DNA of 8,282 nucleotides from Chloroflexota bacterium (GCA_025980355.1 JAICXR010000125.1:1-8282), one strand, 5' to 3'; counted from the stretch's first letter, positions 1 to 6,770 are shown. Program-made: numbers and translations. The notes: generated from the sequence alone by a model not told the origin.

Positions 1-53
1 ATGATGACGAGGGCGATCAGCGCCACGATAATGATCACCGCAATGCCAGGCAT
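1..53 (-). CDS. Partial gene: N-terminus of a membrane-anchored protein, cut by the window edge
   Basis: Only the first 17 codons are present, reading leftwards from an ATG at 53-51. They translate as MPGIAVIIIVALIALVI, an uninterrupted hydrophobic stretch typical of an N-terminal membrane anchor or uncleaved signal. The start is well supported: a GAGGAGG ribosome binding site lies at 68-62, eight bases before the ATG. The protein beyond the edge is unknown. A short 'MPG' plus a single helix is seen at the start of SPFH/band-7 (slipin-like) proteins, but many other membrane proteins begin this way, so no function is assigned. It lies 265 bp downstream of the SCO1 gene on the same strand, too far to assume co-transcription. 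Confidence 0.6.
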   Translation of the reverse strand, partial: MPGIAVIIIVALIALVI

Positions 54-318
54 GACTTCCCCCTCCTCGCGCGCACGCGGCCAAGGTCGTGGCGTGCTAT
101 CGCCGACCGTCCCCTGGAGACGCCCCGTGCCAAAGATATTGCCGTCCAGAGAACGCTACCCGTCGCCGTACACGAGGGAATCACAAGGATCATGGACCCG
201 TTCGGAAGCCAGTTCTGCAACTCTTGGCGGGGCGCAGTGTGCCGCCGCGTTGGGGCTGGAACGGCGCTGCCATATCCGCACAAGGTAGGCCGGTGAGGCG
301 GGAGCAGGGCCGTCCGCC
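54..318. other. Intergenic region between SCO1 gene and left-edge gene
   Basis: These 265 bases hold no gene I can support. Plus-strand readings through here (for example from position 1 or 89) and the minus-strand reading 35-283 are rich in Arg, Ser and Pro, match no domain I recognise, and lack ribosome binding sites. The region should contain the promoter of the left-edge gene, but I found no convincing -35/-10 pair. Its left end carries that gene's ribosome binding site (62-68). Its right end carries the second arm of a weak 5-bp hairpin that overlaps the SCO1 stop codon. Confidence 0.5.
62..68 (-). promoter_or_regulatory. Ribosome binding site of the left-edge partial gene
   Basis: GAGGAGG on the minus strand, eight bases upstream of the ATG at 53. 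It is a near-perfect complement to the 16S rRNA tail. Together with the hydrophobic reading that follows, it is the main reason to accept the truncated gene. Confidence 0.6.
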
Positions 319-320
319 CT
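306..320 (-). terminator. Weak hairpin at the end of the SCO1 gene
   Basis: The arms 306-310 and 316-320 (AGGGC/GCCCT) form a 5-bp GC-rich stem with a 5-base loop, overlapping the TAG stop of the SCO1 gene. There is no T-run after it on the minus strand, so it is at best a weak intrinsic terminator and could be chance in GC-rich DNA. Confidence 0.2.
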
Positions 321-1050
321 ACTGCTGCGCCAGCGCCCTCACATCGTGCACGAAGTCCTGCGCCGTGAAGTTGGCGTCGAGCGCTTCGCGCAGGTTGCCG
401 TGGCGATCGATCAGGTAGATGATCGCGGTGTGGTCGACGAGCTGGGGCGTCGGCGTGCTCACCTGCGTCGCGGGCGCACCCGGGACCGACGCGGCATCGG
501 TGCCGACGAAATAGGACTTCCAGACCGGTGTGAGCTGGGCGACCGTGCCGAGCAGGTAGTGCCAGTTGGCCTGCTGCTGCAACTGGTGCTCCGCGTCGAA
601 CCTCTGGACCGCGGCCGGTGTGTCGTTCGTCGGGTCTACCGTCACCGCTAGTAAGGCGACATTGTTATGGTCGGCGCCCAACTGCTGGTCGGCCTGCCCC
701 AGCTTGGTGGCGATCAGGGGACAGACGTCCGGGCAGTTCGTGTAGAGGAAGGTCAGCGCCACGACGTTCCCGCGCAGTGCCGAAAGCTGGACCGCCTGCC
801 CATTCTGGTCCTTGAGGGTGAAATCGGGCGCCGGCGGGTTGCCGCTGATCGTCGGCCCGTTCAGTGTCTGGGGACGCGCGTGCAGCGACAGTAACAGGCC
901 GGCCAGTCCGGCGATAAAGATCACTGCCCCCGCCGCCACCAGCACGTAGACCGTCGCCGGGATACCTGACGGCGCGGCGTCGCGCTTCCCGGCGGGCCCT
1001 CCTTTTGACGCGCCTGCTCTCGACCGCGTCGGTTTCACCGCCTTCGCCAC
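319..1050 (-). CDS. SCO1/SenC family protein (membrane-anchored copper chaperone / thiol-redox protein)
   Basis: This 243-residue protein begins with GTG, preceded by a GGGAG ribosome binding site. The N-terminus is basic (residues 1-25) and a single transmembrane helix follows at about 33-55. The remainder would therefore face the cell exterior or periplasm as a thioredoxin-fold domain (about 72-240). The SCO1 copper site is complete: CPDVC (Cys106 and Cys110), followed by VDPTNDTP, and the distal His207 in VDHTAIIYLID. Family members deliver Cu to the CuA centre of cytochrome c oxidase subunit II, or keep its cysteines reduced. The segment between the core and the His (about 185-204) is rich in Pro, Thr and Ala and looks like an extended loop. 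The gene is divergent from the sulfatase. No oxidase or haem-biosynthesis gene lies in the window, so its partner is not shown. Family assignment is firm; the exact role is inferred. Confidence 0.93.
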   Translation of the reverse strand: MAKAVKPTRSRAGASKGGPAGKRDAAPSGIPATVYVLVAAGAVIFIAGLAGLLLSLHARPQTLNGPTISGNPPAPDFTLKDQNGQAVQLSALRGNVVALTFLYTNCPDVCPLIATKLGQADQQLGADHNNVALLAVTVDPTNDTPAAVQRFDAEHQLQQQANWHYLLGTVAQLTPVWKSYFVGTDAASVPGAPATQVSTPTPQLVDHTAIIYLIDRHGNLREALDANFTAQDFVHDVRALAQQ

Positions 1051-1187
1051 ACTACACTCCCGTCACGTTCCACGCCGCCGCCCGCATACGCCCGGTCCTC
1101 CCCGGCCATCCGCACCAGTAGAGCATGCCATGCGATGGCGGCCAGAGTATATGATGCACCCGGCGTCGAACCTACCGGAGATGAACC
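1051..1187. promoter_or_regulatory. Divergent promoter region between SCO1 and sulfatase genes
   Basis: These 137 bases must carry both promoters. An AT-rich island (1148-1155) stands out in GC-rich DNA; it reads TATGAT on the plus strand and TATACT on the minus strand, so it could serve as a -10 element in either direction. Just left of it is an 11-bp inverted repeat, GCATG-C-CATGC (1123-1133), a candidate operator. No protein-binding role can be shown from sequence alone. Confidence 0.4.
1125..1155 (+). promoter_or_regulatory. Candidate sigma70-type promoter of the sulfatase gene
   Basis: The -10 candidate TATGAT (1150-1155) matches TATAAT at five of six positions. A -35 candidate, ATGCCA (1125-1130), matches TTGACA at four of six with a long 19-base spacer. 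Transcription would begin near 1162, about 25 bases before the GTG start at 1188. The -10 is good; the -35 is poor. Confidence 0.35.
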
Positions 1188-2579
1188 GTGGCCGAAACAC
1201 CGAACATCCTGGTCGTCATGGCGGACGACCACGGGCAATGGGCCTCCAACCCCTACGGCAACCGCGAAATACGGACGCCGGCCATGGACTACCTCGCCCG
1301 GCGCGGTGTGCGGATGGCGAACGCCTTCACGCCAACCCCCGTCTGTTCGCCGGCCCGCGCCAGCTTTTTCACCGGCCGCCGCCCTTCCCAGCACGGCATC
1401 CAGGACTACCTGATGGAAATCGACTGGCCGGAGAAGGACTGGCTGGCCGGCGAGACGACCCTGCCCCAACTGCTCCAGGGGGCGGGCTACCAGACGGCGC
1501 TGGTCGGCAAGTGGCACTGCGGCCGCAGCTGGCTGACGCCGCCCGGCTTCGACTATTGGATCAGCTACCAGGCGAACCAGCGCCCGCAGCGCGGTTTGCA
1601 GCGCTTCGTCGAAAATGGCGTGCCGGTGACCCATGAAGGCTTCCAGACGCCGTTCCTGACCGGCAAGGCGCTGCGCTTCTTGCGCGAGCGCGACCTTAAC
1701 CGCCCCTTCTACCTGTTCGTCGGCTACGTCGATACCCACGCCCCGTTCGCCGACCACCCGGATCGCCTGGTTTCCGCCTACCGACAGGCCGGCATCACCG
1801 ACATGCCAATGGAGGAGGTCGATACGACCCGCGGCTGGGCACGCTTCGTTGCGCCGCGCGAACCGCAACAACGGCTGGAGCAGCTCGCCCAATACTACGC
1901 CGCCGTCACCATGATCGACGAACAGCTCGGCGCGTTGCTGGACGACCTGGAGGGGCGCGGCGAGCTCGCCAACACCGTCGTCGTCTACACCGCCGACCAC
2001 GGACACATGAATGGCCAGCACGGCCTCTCCACCAAAGGCAACGCCACGGTGCCGCAGAACTTCTACGAGGAGTCCATCCGCATCCCGGCCCTGCTCGCCT
2101 GGCCCGGCCACTTTCCGGCCGGCCAGGTTCGCGAGGAGCCGGTTGACCACCTCGACCTCTTCCAGACGCTGCTCGACGTTGCCGGCTGCCGGCTCGACCC
2201 GGGTTTCCGCGCCGAGCGTCGCTACCCCGGCCAGAGCTACCTGCCGCTGCTGGAAGGGCGGCCTAAGGCCTGGCGCAGCGAGCAGTTCGGCGAATACGGT
2301 AACGCCCGCATGGTCCGCACCGAGCGCTACAAGCTCGTCCGCCACTACGCGCCGCACGCCGGCGTCTACCCCGACGAACTGTACGACCTGGCGACCGACC
2401 CCCGCGAAACGCGGAACCGCATCGCCGACCCGGCGCTGGCGGACGTCGTTCGCACCCTGGATGCCCGACTGGAGGAGCACTTCGCCCGCTACGAGCAACC
2501 GGAGCGCTCGGCGAAGAACATCCTCGGCCAGCCGGCCTGCAACCGGGTTGAGCCCTGGCGAATCGAACGACCGGCGTAG
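1188..2579 (+). CDS. Sulfatase (alkaline-phosphatase superfamily, formylglycine-dependent, Cys type)
   Basis: This 463-residue protein would hydrolyse a sulfate ester; the substrate is unknown. The GTG start has a GGAG site (1177-1180) seven bases upstream and places the conserved NILVVMADDHG motif at residues 6-16. The metal ligands Asp13 and Asp14 are present. The sulfatase signature CSPARASFFTGR follows: Cys53, the residue converted to formylglycine, and Arg57. Further expected residues are Lys108 and His110 (GKWH), His184 (DTHAPF), Asp270 and His271 (TADHG) and Lys283. Length is normal for arylsulfatase A-like or choline-sulfatase-like enzymes. There is no signal peptide, so it should be cytoplasmic and act on an imported substrate. 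Activity needs a formylglycine-generating enzyme, which is not in this window. It is the only confident plus-strand gene here, with no transporter beside it. Family certain, substrate open. Confidence 0.95.
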   Translation: MAETPNILVVMADDHGQWASNPYGNREIRTPAMDYLARRGVRMANAFTPTPVCSPARASFFTGRRPSQHGIQDYLMEIDWPEKDWLAGETTLPQLLQGAGYQTALVGKWHCGRSWLTPPGFDYWISYQANQRPQRGLQRFVENGVPVTHEGFQTPFLTGKALRFLRERDLNRPFYLFVGYVDTHAPFADHPDRLVSAYRQAGITDMPMEEVDTTRGWARFVAPREPQQRLEQLAQYYAAVTMIDEQLGALLDDLEGRGELANTVVVYTADHGHMNGQHGLSTKGNATVPQNFYEESIRIPALLAWPGHFPAGQVREEPVDHLDLFQTLLDVAGCRLDPGFRAERRYPGQSYLPLLEGRPKAWRSEQFGEYGNARMVRTERYKLVRHYAPHAGVYPDELYDLATDPRETRNRIADPALADVVRTLDARLEEHFARYEQPERSAKNILGQPACNRVEPWRIERPA

Positions 2580-2593
2580 AAAGAGGATCGGAC

Positions 2594-2611
2594 GACGGCA
2601 GGAATACCGTC
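2594..2611. terminator. Possible weak bidirectional terminator between convergent genes
   Basis: The 55-bp gap between the ends of the sulfatase and transaldolase genes contains GACGG (2594-2598) and CCGTC (2607-2611), a 5-bp stem with an 8-base loop. It has no T-run on either side. Convergent genes usually need transcription stop signals here, but this hairpin is not strong evidence. Confidence 0.25.
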
Positions 2612-2634
2612 CCCCAGTGTCCGCCGCCCTATGC

Positions 2635-3813
2635 CTATCTTCCTACCGGCTGCTTCTCCTGGGACCGGAGCGACGCGACCTTCTTGGCGGTCTCGTCCGT
2701 CAAGCGGTCGTAGGCGTCCTTGAACTGCGTAATGCCCTCATCTTCCAGTTGATCGGTGAGGGATTCAAGGCTGATGCCGATCTCCTCTAGCGTCTGGATC
2801 GTGCGGCGAGCGCCGGCGAGATCGTCCTTCGCCGTGGCACCGCGCACGACGCCGTGCTCGCGGAAGGCGTCGATCGTCGCCGGCGGCATGGTGTTGACGG
2901 TGTCGGGGGCGATCAGCTCTTCCACGTAGAGCACGTCCCGGCGCTTGGGGTCTTTCATGCTGGTGCTGGCCCACAGCGGCCGCTGCACCTGGGCGCCCTT
3001 GGCGGCGAGGCGGGCAAAGCGGGCATTGTCCGCGCCGAACAGCGCCTCGAAACGGGCGTAGGCGAGCTTCGCGTTGGCGACCGCGATCTTGCCGAGCAGC
3101 CCCTCCAGTTTCGCCTTCGTCGCGGCGTCGGTCGCGCCCTGCAGCCTGGCGCTGATCGCCTTGTCGGCGATGGTGTCGACCCGGCTGACGAAGAAGCTGG
3201 CGACGGACGAAAGCTGATCGACCGGCTGACCGGCGGCGACGCGCGACTCCAGCGCCTCGATGAAAGCCTGGGCGACGGCCTCATAGTGCGCGATGGAGAA
3301 GAGCAGGGTGATGTTGATGTTGATGCCTTCGCTCAGGCATTGCTTGACGGCGGGGACGCCTTCCACCGTGCCCGGAATCTTGACCATCAGGTTCGGCCGG
3401 TCGACCAGCTTCCAGAGGCGTCGTGCTTCGGACAGCGTGTGCTCGGTATCGCGGGCGAGGTTGGCGGCCACTTCGATGCTCACGAAGCCGTCGCGATGAC
3501 CGCTGCGCTCCCAGACCGGACGCAGCACGTCGGCGGTGGCGCGGATATCGTCGGCCATGACCGTGTCCAGGATCGTGGCGGTATCCTTGCCGGCGCGCAC
3601 CATCTGCCGAATGGCGCCGTCATAGTCGGAGGAACCGCCGATCGCCTTCTCGAAGATCGACGGGTTTGACGTGACCCCGCTCAGGCCGTCCTCCTCGACC
3701 AGCTTCTTCAGGCTGCCGGACTGCAATTGGCCGCGGGTGATGTTGTCCTGCCACACGCTCTGCCCCAGCGCTTCCAGTTGGTGCAACGGATTGCCGCTCG
3801 TGGTCGTTGGCAT
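2635..3813 (-). CDS. tal: Transaldolase
   Basis: This 392-residue protein belongs to the longer bacterial transaldolase group (as in actinobacteria and cyanobacteria), not the short ~215-residue form. It moves a three-carbon dihydroxyacetone unit between sugar phosphates in the non-oxidative pentose phosphate pathway, in the cytoplasm. The signature GVTSNPSIFEKAI lies at residues 46-58. Lys145 in NLMVKIPGT is the Schiff-base lysine. Asp23, Glu114 and Thr169 fall where the other conserved active-site residues are expected. The ATG start has an AAGGAG site seven bases upstream. The aldolase gene lies 99 bp upstream on the same strand, but a strong hairpin separates them, so this gene probably has its own promoter. 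No transketolase, glucose-6-phosphate dehydrogenase or glucose-6-phosphate isomerase gene is adjacent. It is also not a fusion with phosphoglucose isomerase, since it ends soon after the transaldolase domain. Confidence 0.95.
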   Translation of the reverse strand: MPTTTSGNPLHQLEALGQSVWQDNITRGQLQSGSLKKLVEEDGLSGVTSNPSIFEKAIGGSSDYDGAIRQMVRAGKDTATILDTVMADDIRATADVLRPVWERSGHRDGFVSIEVAANLARDTEHTLSEARRLWKLVDRPNLMVKIPGTVEGVPAVKQCLSEGININITLLFSIAHYEAVAQAFIEALESRVAAGQPVDQLSSVASFFVSRVDTIADKAISARLQGATDAATKAKLEGLLGKIAVANAKLAYARFEALFGADNARFARLAAKGAQVQRPLWASTSMKDPKRRDVLYVEELIAPDTVNTMPPATIDAFREHGVVRGATAKDDLAGARRTIQTLEEIGISLESLTDQLEDEGITQFKDAYDRLTDETAKKVASLRSQEKQPVGR

Positions 3814-3895
3814 ACTCTCACTCCTTACTCTCGAAGAGGTCCCGCGCGGCGTGCCTTTTCCGGGCGCCGTGCTACTGCCTCCAGTGTAACGGAGA
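3814..3895 (-). promoter_or_regulatory. Leader/promoter region of the transaldolase gene
   Basis: This 82-bp stretch lies between the aldolase terminator hairpin and the transaldolase ATG. It holds the AAGGAG ribosome binding site and a TACACT motif near the hairpin that could be a -10 element, but no matching -35 is visible. An imperfect stem (CGGCG/CGCCG, around 3847-3868) with an A-rich loop may form in the leader. No known riboswitch pattern is recognisable. Confidence 0.25.
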
Positions 3896-3916
3896 ATGAG
3901 GCCCGAGGGGCCTCAT
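3896..3916 (-). terminator. Perfect 9-bp hairpin at the end of the HpcH/HpaI aldolase gene
   Basis: ATGAGGCCC (3896-3904) and GGGCCTCAT (3908-3916) are perfect inverted repeats around a 3-base loop. Read on the minus strand, the first arm contains the TGA stop codon of the aldolase, so the stem starts at the end of the coding sequence. The bases after it (TCTCCGTTAC) are only moderately T-rich. It is most likely an intrinsic or rho-assisted terminator, or an RNA 3'-end stabiliser, between the aldolase and transaldolase genes. Confidence 0.6.
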
Positions 3917-4686
3917 CCCAACGTTTGCCGCACGCCCTGCACGATCGCCTGCGCCCCCGCCGTGATCATCCCGGCATCGGTGCCGATGGCGACGAAGCGG
4001 AAGCCCTGGCGGAGCCGCTTGAGGCCGGCGGTCAGGGAGCCGACCAGGATCCCGGCGGCCTTGCCGTGGGTGTCCGCCGCGCGGAGCACGGTGGCCAGCG
4101 CCTCCTCGAAGGCCGGCACATCCGGCTCCAGCACCGGCGGCAGGCCCATCGACGCGCAGAGGTCGTTGGGGCCGATGAAGAGGCTGTCCACACCGTCGAC
4201 TGCCGCGATGTCGTCCACGCGGGCCACGGCGTCGACGTGTTCGATCTGCACCGCCAGCATGATCTCCCGATTGGCCTCGGCCAGATACTCGGCCCGGCCG
4301 ACGCCGAAGCTGAGCGGCGGTCGCGCGCCGCCGACGCTGCGCACGCCTTGCGGCGGATAGCGGCAGGCGGCGACGGCCTGGCGCGCCTCGCCGACGGTGT
4401 TCACCATCGGCACCACCACGCCGTGCGCTCCGCTATCCAGGGCCCGTTTGATCAGCCCGATGTCGTTCCAGACGACCCGCACCATGGGCGAGACGGGCTG
4501 TCCCTTCATCGCCTGGAGCATCTGCACCACCGTTTCCGTATCGGTCGGCGAGTGCTCCGTGTCGACAACCAGGAAGTCGAAGCCGGCGTGGGCCAGCAAC
4601 TCGCTGGCGAGGGGGCTGGCCAGGGTCATCCAGCCGCCGATCGCCGGCTTCCCGGCCCGCAGCAGGGCAAGGGTCGTGTTGCGCAT
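3913..4686 (-). CDS. HpcH/HpaI family aldolase (class II, pyruvate-type 2-keto-3-deoxy acid aldolase)
   Basis: This 257-residue, metal-dependent cytoplasmic enzyme should cleave a 2-keto-3-deoxy or 4-hydroxy-2-keto acid into pyruvate and an aldehyde, or run the reverse. The residues that define HpaI are present at positions matching E. coli HpaI as I recall its numbering: His45 (DTEHSP), Arg70, Glu149 (VQIEH, metal) and Asp175 (IGPNDL, metal). The family blocks GAHGVVVPMVNT and RYPPQGVRSVGG are also clear. The ATG start has an AAGGAG site seven bases upstream. Possible substrates include 4-hydroxy-2-oxoheptanedioate (HpaI), 2-keto-3-deoxy-L-rhamnonate (RhmA) and 5-keto-4-deoxyglucarate (GarL). 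The neighbours do not distinguish these: no homoprotocatechuate, rhamnose or glucarate genes are present. The gap to the kinase upstream is 127 bp. Family firm; substrate unresolved. Confidence 0.93.
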   Translation of the reverse strand: MRNTTLALLRAGKPAIGGWMTLASPLASELLAHAGFDFLVVDTEHSPTDTETVVQMLQAMKGQPVSPMVRVVWNDIGLIKRALDSGAHGVVVPMVNTVGEARQAVAACRYPPQGVRSVGGARPPLSFGVGRAEYLAEANREIMLAVQIEHVDAVARVDDIAAVDGVDSLFIGPNDLCASMGLPPVLEPDVPAFEEALATVLRAADTHGKAAGILVGSLTAGLKRLRQGFRFVAIGTDAGMITAGAQAIVQGVRQTLG

Positions 4687-4813
4687 GAACAGGCTCCTTC
4701 CGGTCGCTCCGAATGGCCGCGCCCCGTCGTGCCGTCAAGCGGATTCTAACCGGGCGGGGGGTGGAACCGCCAGACCCGGCACTCCCGCCGGCACGTCGGG
4801 CGCCGGGAAACGA
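4687..4813 (-). promoter_or_regulatory. Intergenic region upstream of the aldolase gene
   Basis: This 127-bp gap separates the kinase stop codon from the aldolase start. On the minus strand it carries TAGAAT (4748-4743), a five-of-six match to a -10 element about 57 bases before the ATG, but no good -35 at the right distance. CCGGC/GCCGG arms (4788-4792 and 4802-4806) could form a small hairpin just past the kinase stop, without a T-run. The aldolase ribosome binding site AAGGAG is at the left end. Separate transcription of the aldolase is plausible but not shown. Confidence 0.3.
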
Positions 4814-6754
4814 TCATGGCATGGGCGGTGTGACGACAGCCTCGGGCAGTATCGGCAAGGTGACGGTGACGGTGGTCCCGCGGCCCGGCTCGCTCACGAT
4901 CGCGATGCTGCCGCCGTGCAACTCGACCAACGACTTCGTAATCGCCAGGCCGAGGCCGGTCCCGCCAACCGCCTGCGTCGTGCGGTTCCGCACTCGGTAA
5001 AAGCGGGTGAACAAATGCGTCTGCTCGTCGGGTGTCAGCCCGATGCCGGTGTCGGCAATGGAGAGCCGGAGCGCGGCGCCTTCTTGCCTCGTGGAAATCG
5101 TAATCGTCCCACCGGGCGGGGTGTATTTGTGGGCGTTCGACACCAGGTTGGTGATGATCTGAACGAGGCGCTCGGTATCCCCGGTCAGCTGGTGCATATC
5201 TTCCGCCAGGTCGAGGACGACCTGCTGCTGTTTGGCCGCGACTTGCGGACGAAAACTGGCGGCCACCTGGGCGACGAGCGCAGCGAGGTCGACGGGCGCC
5301 ATGGCGAGGTCGATGTGGCCGGATTCGATGCGGGAAAGGTCCAGGAAGTCGTTGATCATGCCGCCAAGCCGATCGGTGTTGTGGTCGATGACCTCCAGGA
5401 ACTCCTGCTGTTCACCGGACACCTCGCCCATATCTCCGGACATCAAGAAATGGACGTAGCCCTTGATCGACGTCAACGGCGTCCGGAGCTCGTGGGAGAC
5501 CAGGGAGACGAACTCGCTCTTCATGCGATCCACCTCCCGTTCGCGCGTGACATCACGGAAGACGTAGAGGCGGCCCAGGAGCGTGCTGTCAGCCGAGTGG
5601 ACCGGAGTCGAGAACAGCTCCAGTGTTCGGGGCGCCGGCCACCGCTGGGCCAGATCACGCGTGAAGCGCTCCTCCGTATCCGGGATATGGGCCGCCAGCA
5701 GCGCCACCGCGGCGGGGTCGCTGAACCGTCGCCCCAATTCCGGCTGGAGATCCGCGAAGGCGCGGTTGCAGACGGCTTTTTCCGACAGGGCAAGCAGTTC
5801 CGAAAAACGGCGGTTGATAGTGCGCACGACGCCGTCCGGGGTGACGAGCAGCATCGCCTCCGCCGTGGCGTCGAGGATGGCACGCGTCTCCGAGCGTGCC
5901 GCCTCCGTCGCCACGAACTGTTTGGCGAAGGCGGCCTCCGCCTGTTTGCGTTCGGTGATGTCTTCCCCCATCCCGATCGCGAAGCGCGGGCGCCCGGTGG
6001 CAGCATCGCGAACCAGGGAGACGGTCATGCGCGCCCAGACGATGGATCCGTCGCGGCGCAGGTAGCGTTCCTCCGCCTGATAGTTGTCGCGCTGCCCACT
6101 GGCAAGCTCCTCGAAGAAGTGCCAGTCGGCGCGGGCATCGTCCGGGTGCGCGAAGGCGGTGAATGGCTGGCCCAGCATCTCCTCTGCTCGGTAGCCCAAC
6201 ATAGTGCGCAAGGCGGGGTTGACGGCCACCAGGCGGCCCTGACCGTCACCCACCGCGATGGCGATGGCCGCGCCCTCGAAGATGGCCCGAAAGCGCGCCT
6301 CGCTGTCGCGCAGCTCCGCCTCGGCCTGCGCCCGTTGCTCGAGCAAGGCGTTACGGATCGCCTCCTGTTCGGCCAGGGCCGATCGCTGTGCTTCCTCCAT
6401 GAAGCCGGCCGCAAACTCGCCCAGCGTCTCGGCGATCCGTGCCGACCCTGCTTCCGGCTCGGCGATGGAAAGTTCCCGCGCCAAGAAGCTGAGGCTACGA
6501 GCTAGGGCGTCGACTTGACTGAAGTGCAGGCGGACGAGCGCGGCGCCCAGGCTGCGGGCGGCGATCGGGTCGAAGGTTTCGGCGGTGAGCGCCAATCTGG
6601 CCTGTTCGAGCAGTTCGGCGAGCCGGAGGCGCACTTCTCGTTGGCTCAGGGGGACGTAGCTCGTCCCCAGCATCGAATGCTGCCAACGCGCCGCCAGGCT
6701 GGCGGCGGGCTCGGGAACGGCGTTCGCCGCTGCTACCGGTTCCGCGGCCGACAC
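4814..6754 (-). CDS. Soluble PAS-PAS sensor histidine kinase with an uncharacterised N-terminal helical domain
   Basis: This 646-residue protein would autophosphorylate on His and pass the phosphate to a response regulator. The GTG start at 6754 follows GAGGAGGT by four bases; the frame stays open upstream, but only by running through the methyltransferase gene. In order: an Ala/Leu-rich helical region (about 20-125), a short coiled coil (about 125-155), PAS1 with a PAC tail (about 150-270, ending GMGEDITERKQAE), PAS2 (about 285-405, ending YVFRDVTRERE), HisKA with His421 in SHELRTPLTSIKGY, and HATPase_c. The HATPase part has N540 in NLVSNAHKYTPPGG, DTGIGL (568-573), FTRFYR, and GGTGLGLAI (597-605). 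No transmembrane segment is present, so it is a cytoplasmic sensor of an unknown signal. No response regulator is adjacent. It is probably co-transcribed with the methyltransferase, 16 bp upstream. Confidence 0.93.
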   Translation of the reverse strand: MSAAEPVAAANAVPEPAASLAARWQHSMLGTSYVPLSQREVRLRLAELLEQARLALTAETFDPIAARSLGAALVRLHFSQVDALARSLSFLARELSIAEPEAGSARIAETLGEFAAGFMEEAQRSALAEQEAIRNALLEQRAQAEAELRDSEARFRAIFEGAAIAIAVGDGQGRLVAVNPALRTMLGYRAEEMLGQPFTAFAHPDDARADWHFFEELASGQRDNYQAEERYLRRDGSIVWARMTVSLVRDAATGRPRFAIGMGEDITERKQAEAAFAKQFVATEAARSETRAILDATAEAMLLVTPDGVVRTINRRFSELLALSEKAVCNRAFADLQPELGRRFSDPAAVALLAAHIPDTEERFTRDLAQRWPAPRTLELFSTPVHSADSTLLGRLYVFRDVTREREVDRMKSEFVSLVSHELRTPLTSIKGYVHFLMSGDMGEVSGEQQEFLEVIDHNTDRLGGMINDFLDLSRIESGHIDLAMAPVDLAALVAQVAASFRPQVAAKQQQVVLDLAEDMHQLTGDTERLVQIITNLVSNAHKYTPPGGTITISTRQEGAALRLSIADTGIGLTPDEQTHLFTRFYRVRNRTTQAVGGTGLGLAITKSLVELHGGSIAIVSEPGRGTTVTVTLPILPEAVVTPPMP

Positions 6755-6758
6755 GGGT

Positions 6759-6766
6759 ACCTCCTC
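6759..6766 (-). promoter_or_regulatory. Ribosome binding site that fixes the kinase start
   Basis: GAGGAGGT on the minus strand lies in the 16-bp gap after the methyltransferase stop (6773-6771) and four bases before GTG 6754. It favours this start over the in-frame upstream codon at 6952, which would overlap the methyltransferase by about 180 bases with low-complexity Ser/Arg-rich sequence. Confidence 0.8.
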
Positions 6767-6770
6767 AGAT

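Noticed and set aside
1035..2498. 487-codon minus-strand open frame opposite the sulfatase
   Set aside because: It is a shadow of the sulfatase gene, with no recognisable motifs. The plus strand encodes a full sulfatase with all active-site residues.
2854..3669. 271-codon plus-strand frame inside the transaldolase
   Set aside because: It is antisense to a complete transaldolase and has low-complexity Gly/Asp/Arg/Val composition with no family resemblance.
3727..4749. 340-codon plus-strand frame opposite the aldolase
   Set aside because: It is antisense to a complete HpcH/HpaI aldolase. The His/Arg-rich translation is typical of a shadow frame.
4397..6505. 702-codon plus-strand open frame across the kinase and aldolase genes
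   Set aside because: It lies antisense to two proteins with complete catalytic motifs. Its translation is Arg/Gly/Ala-rich with no domain, as expected for the opposite strand of GC-rich coding DNA.
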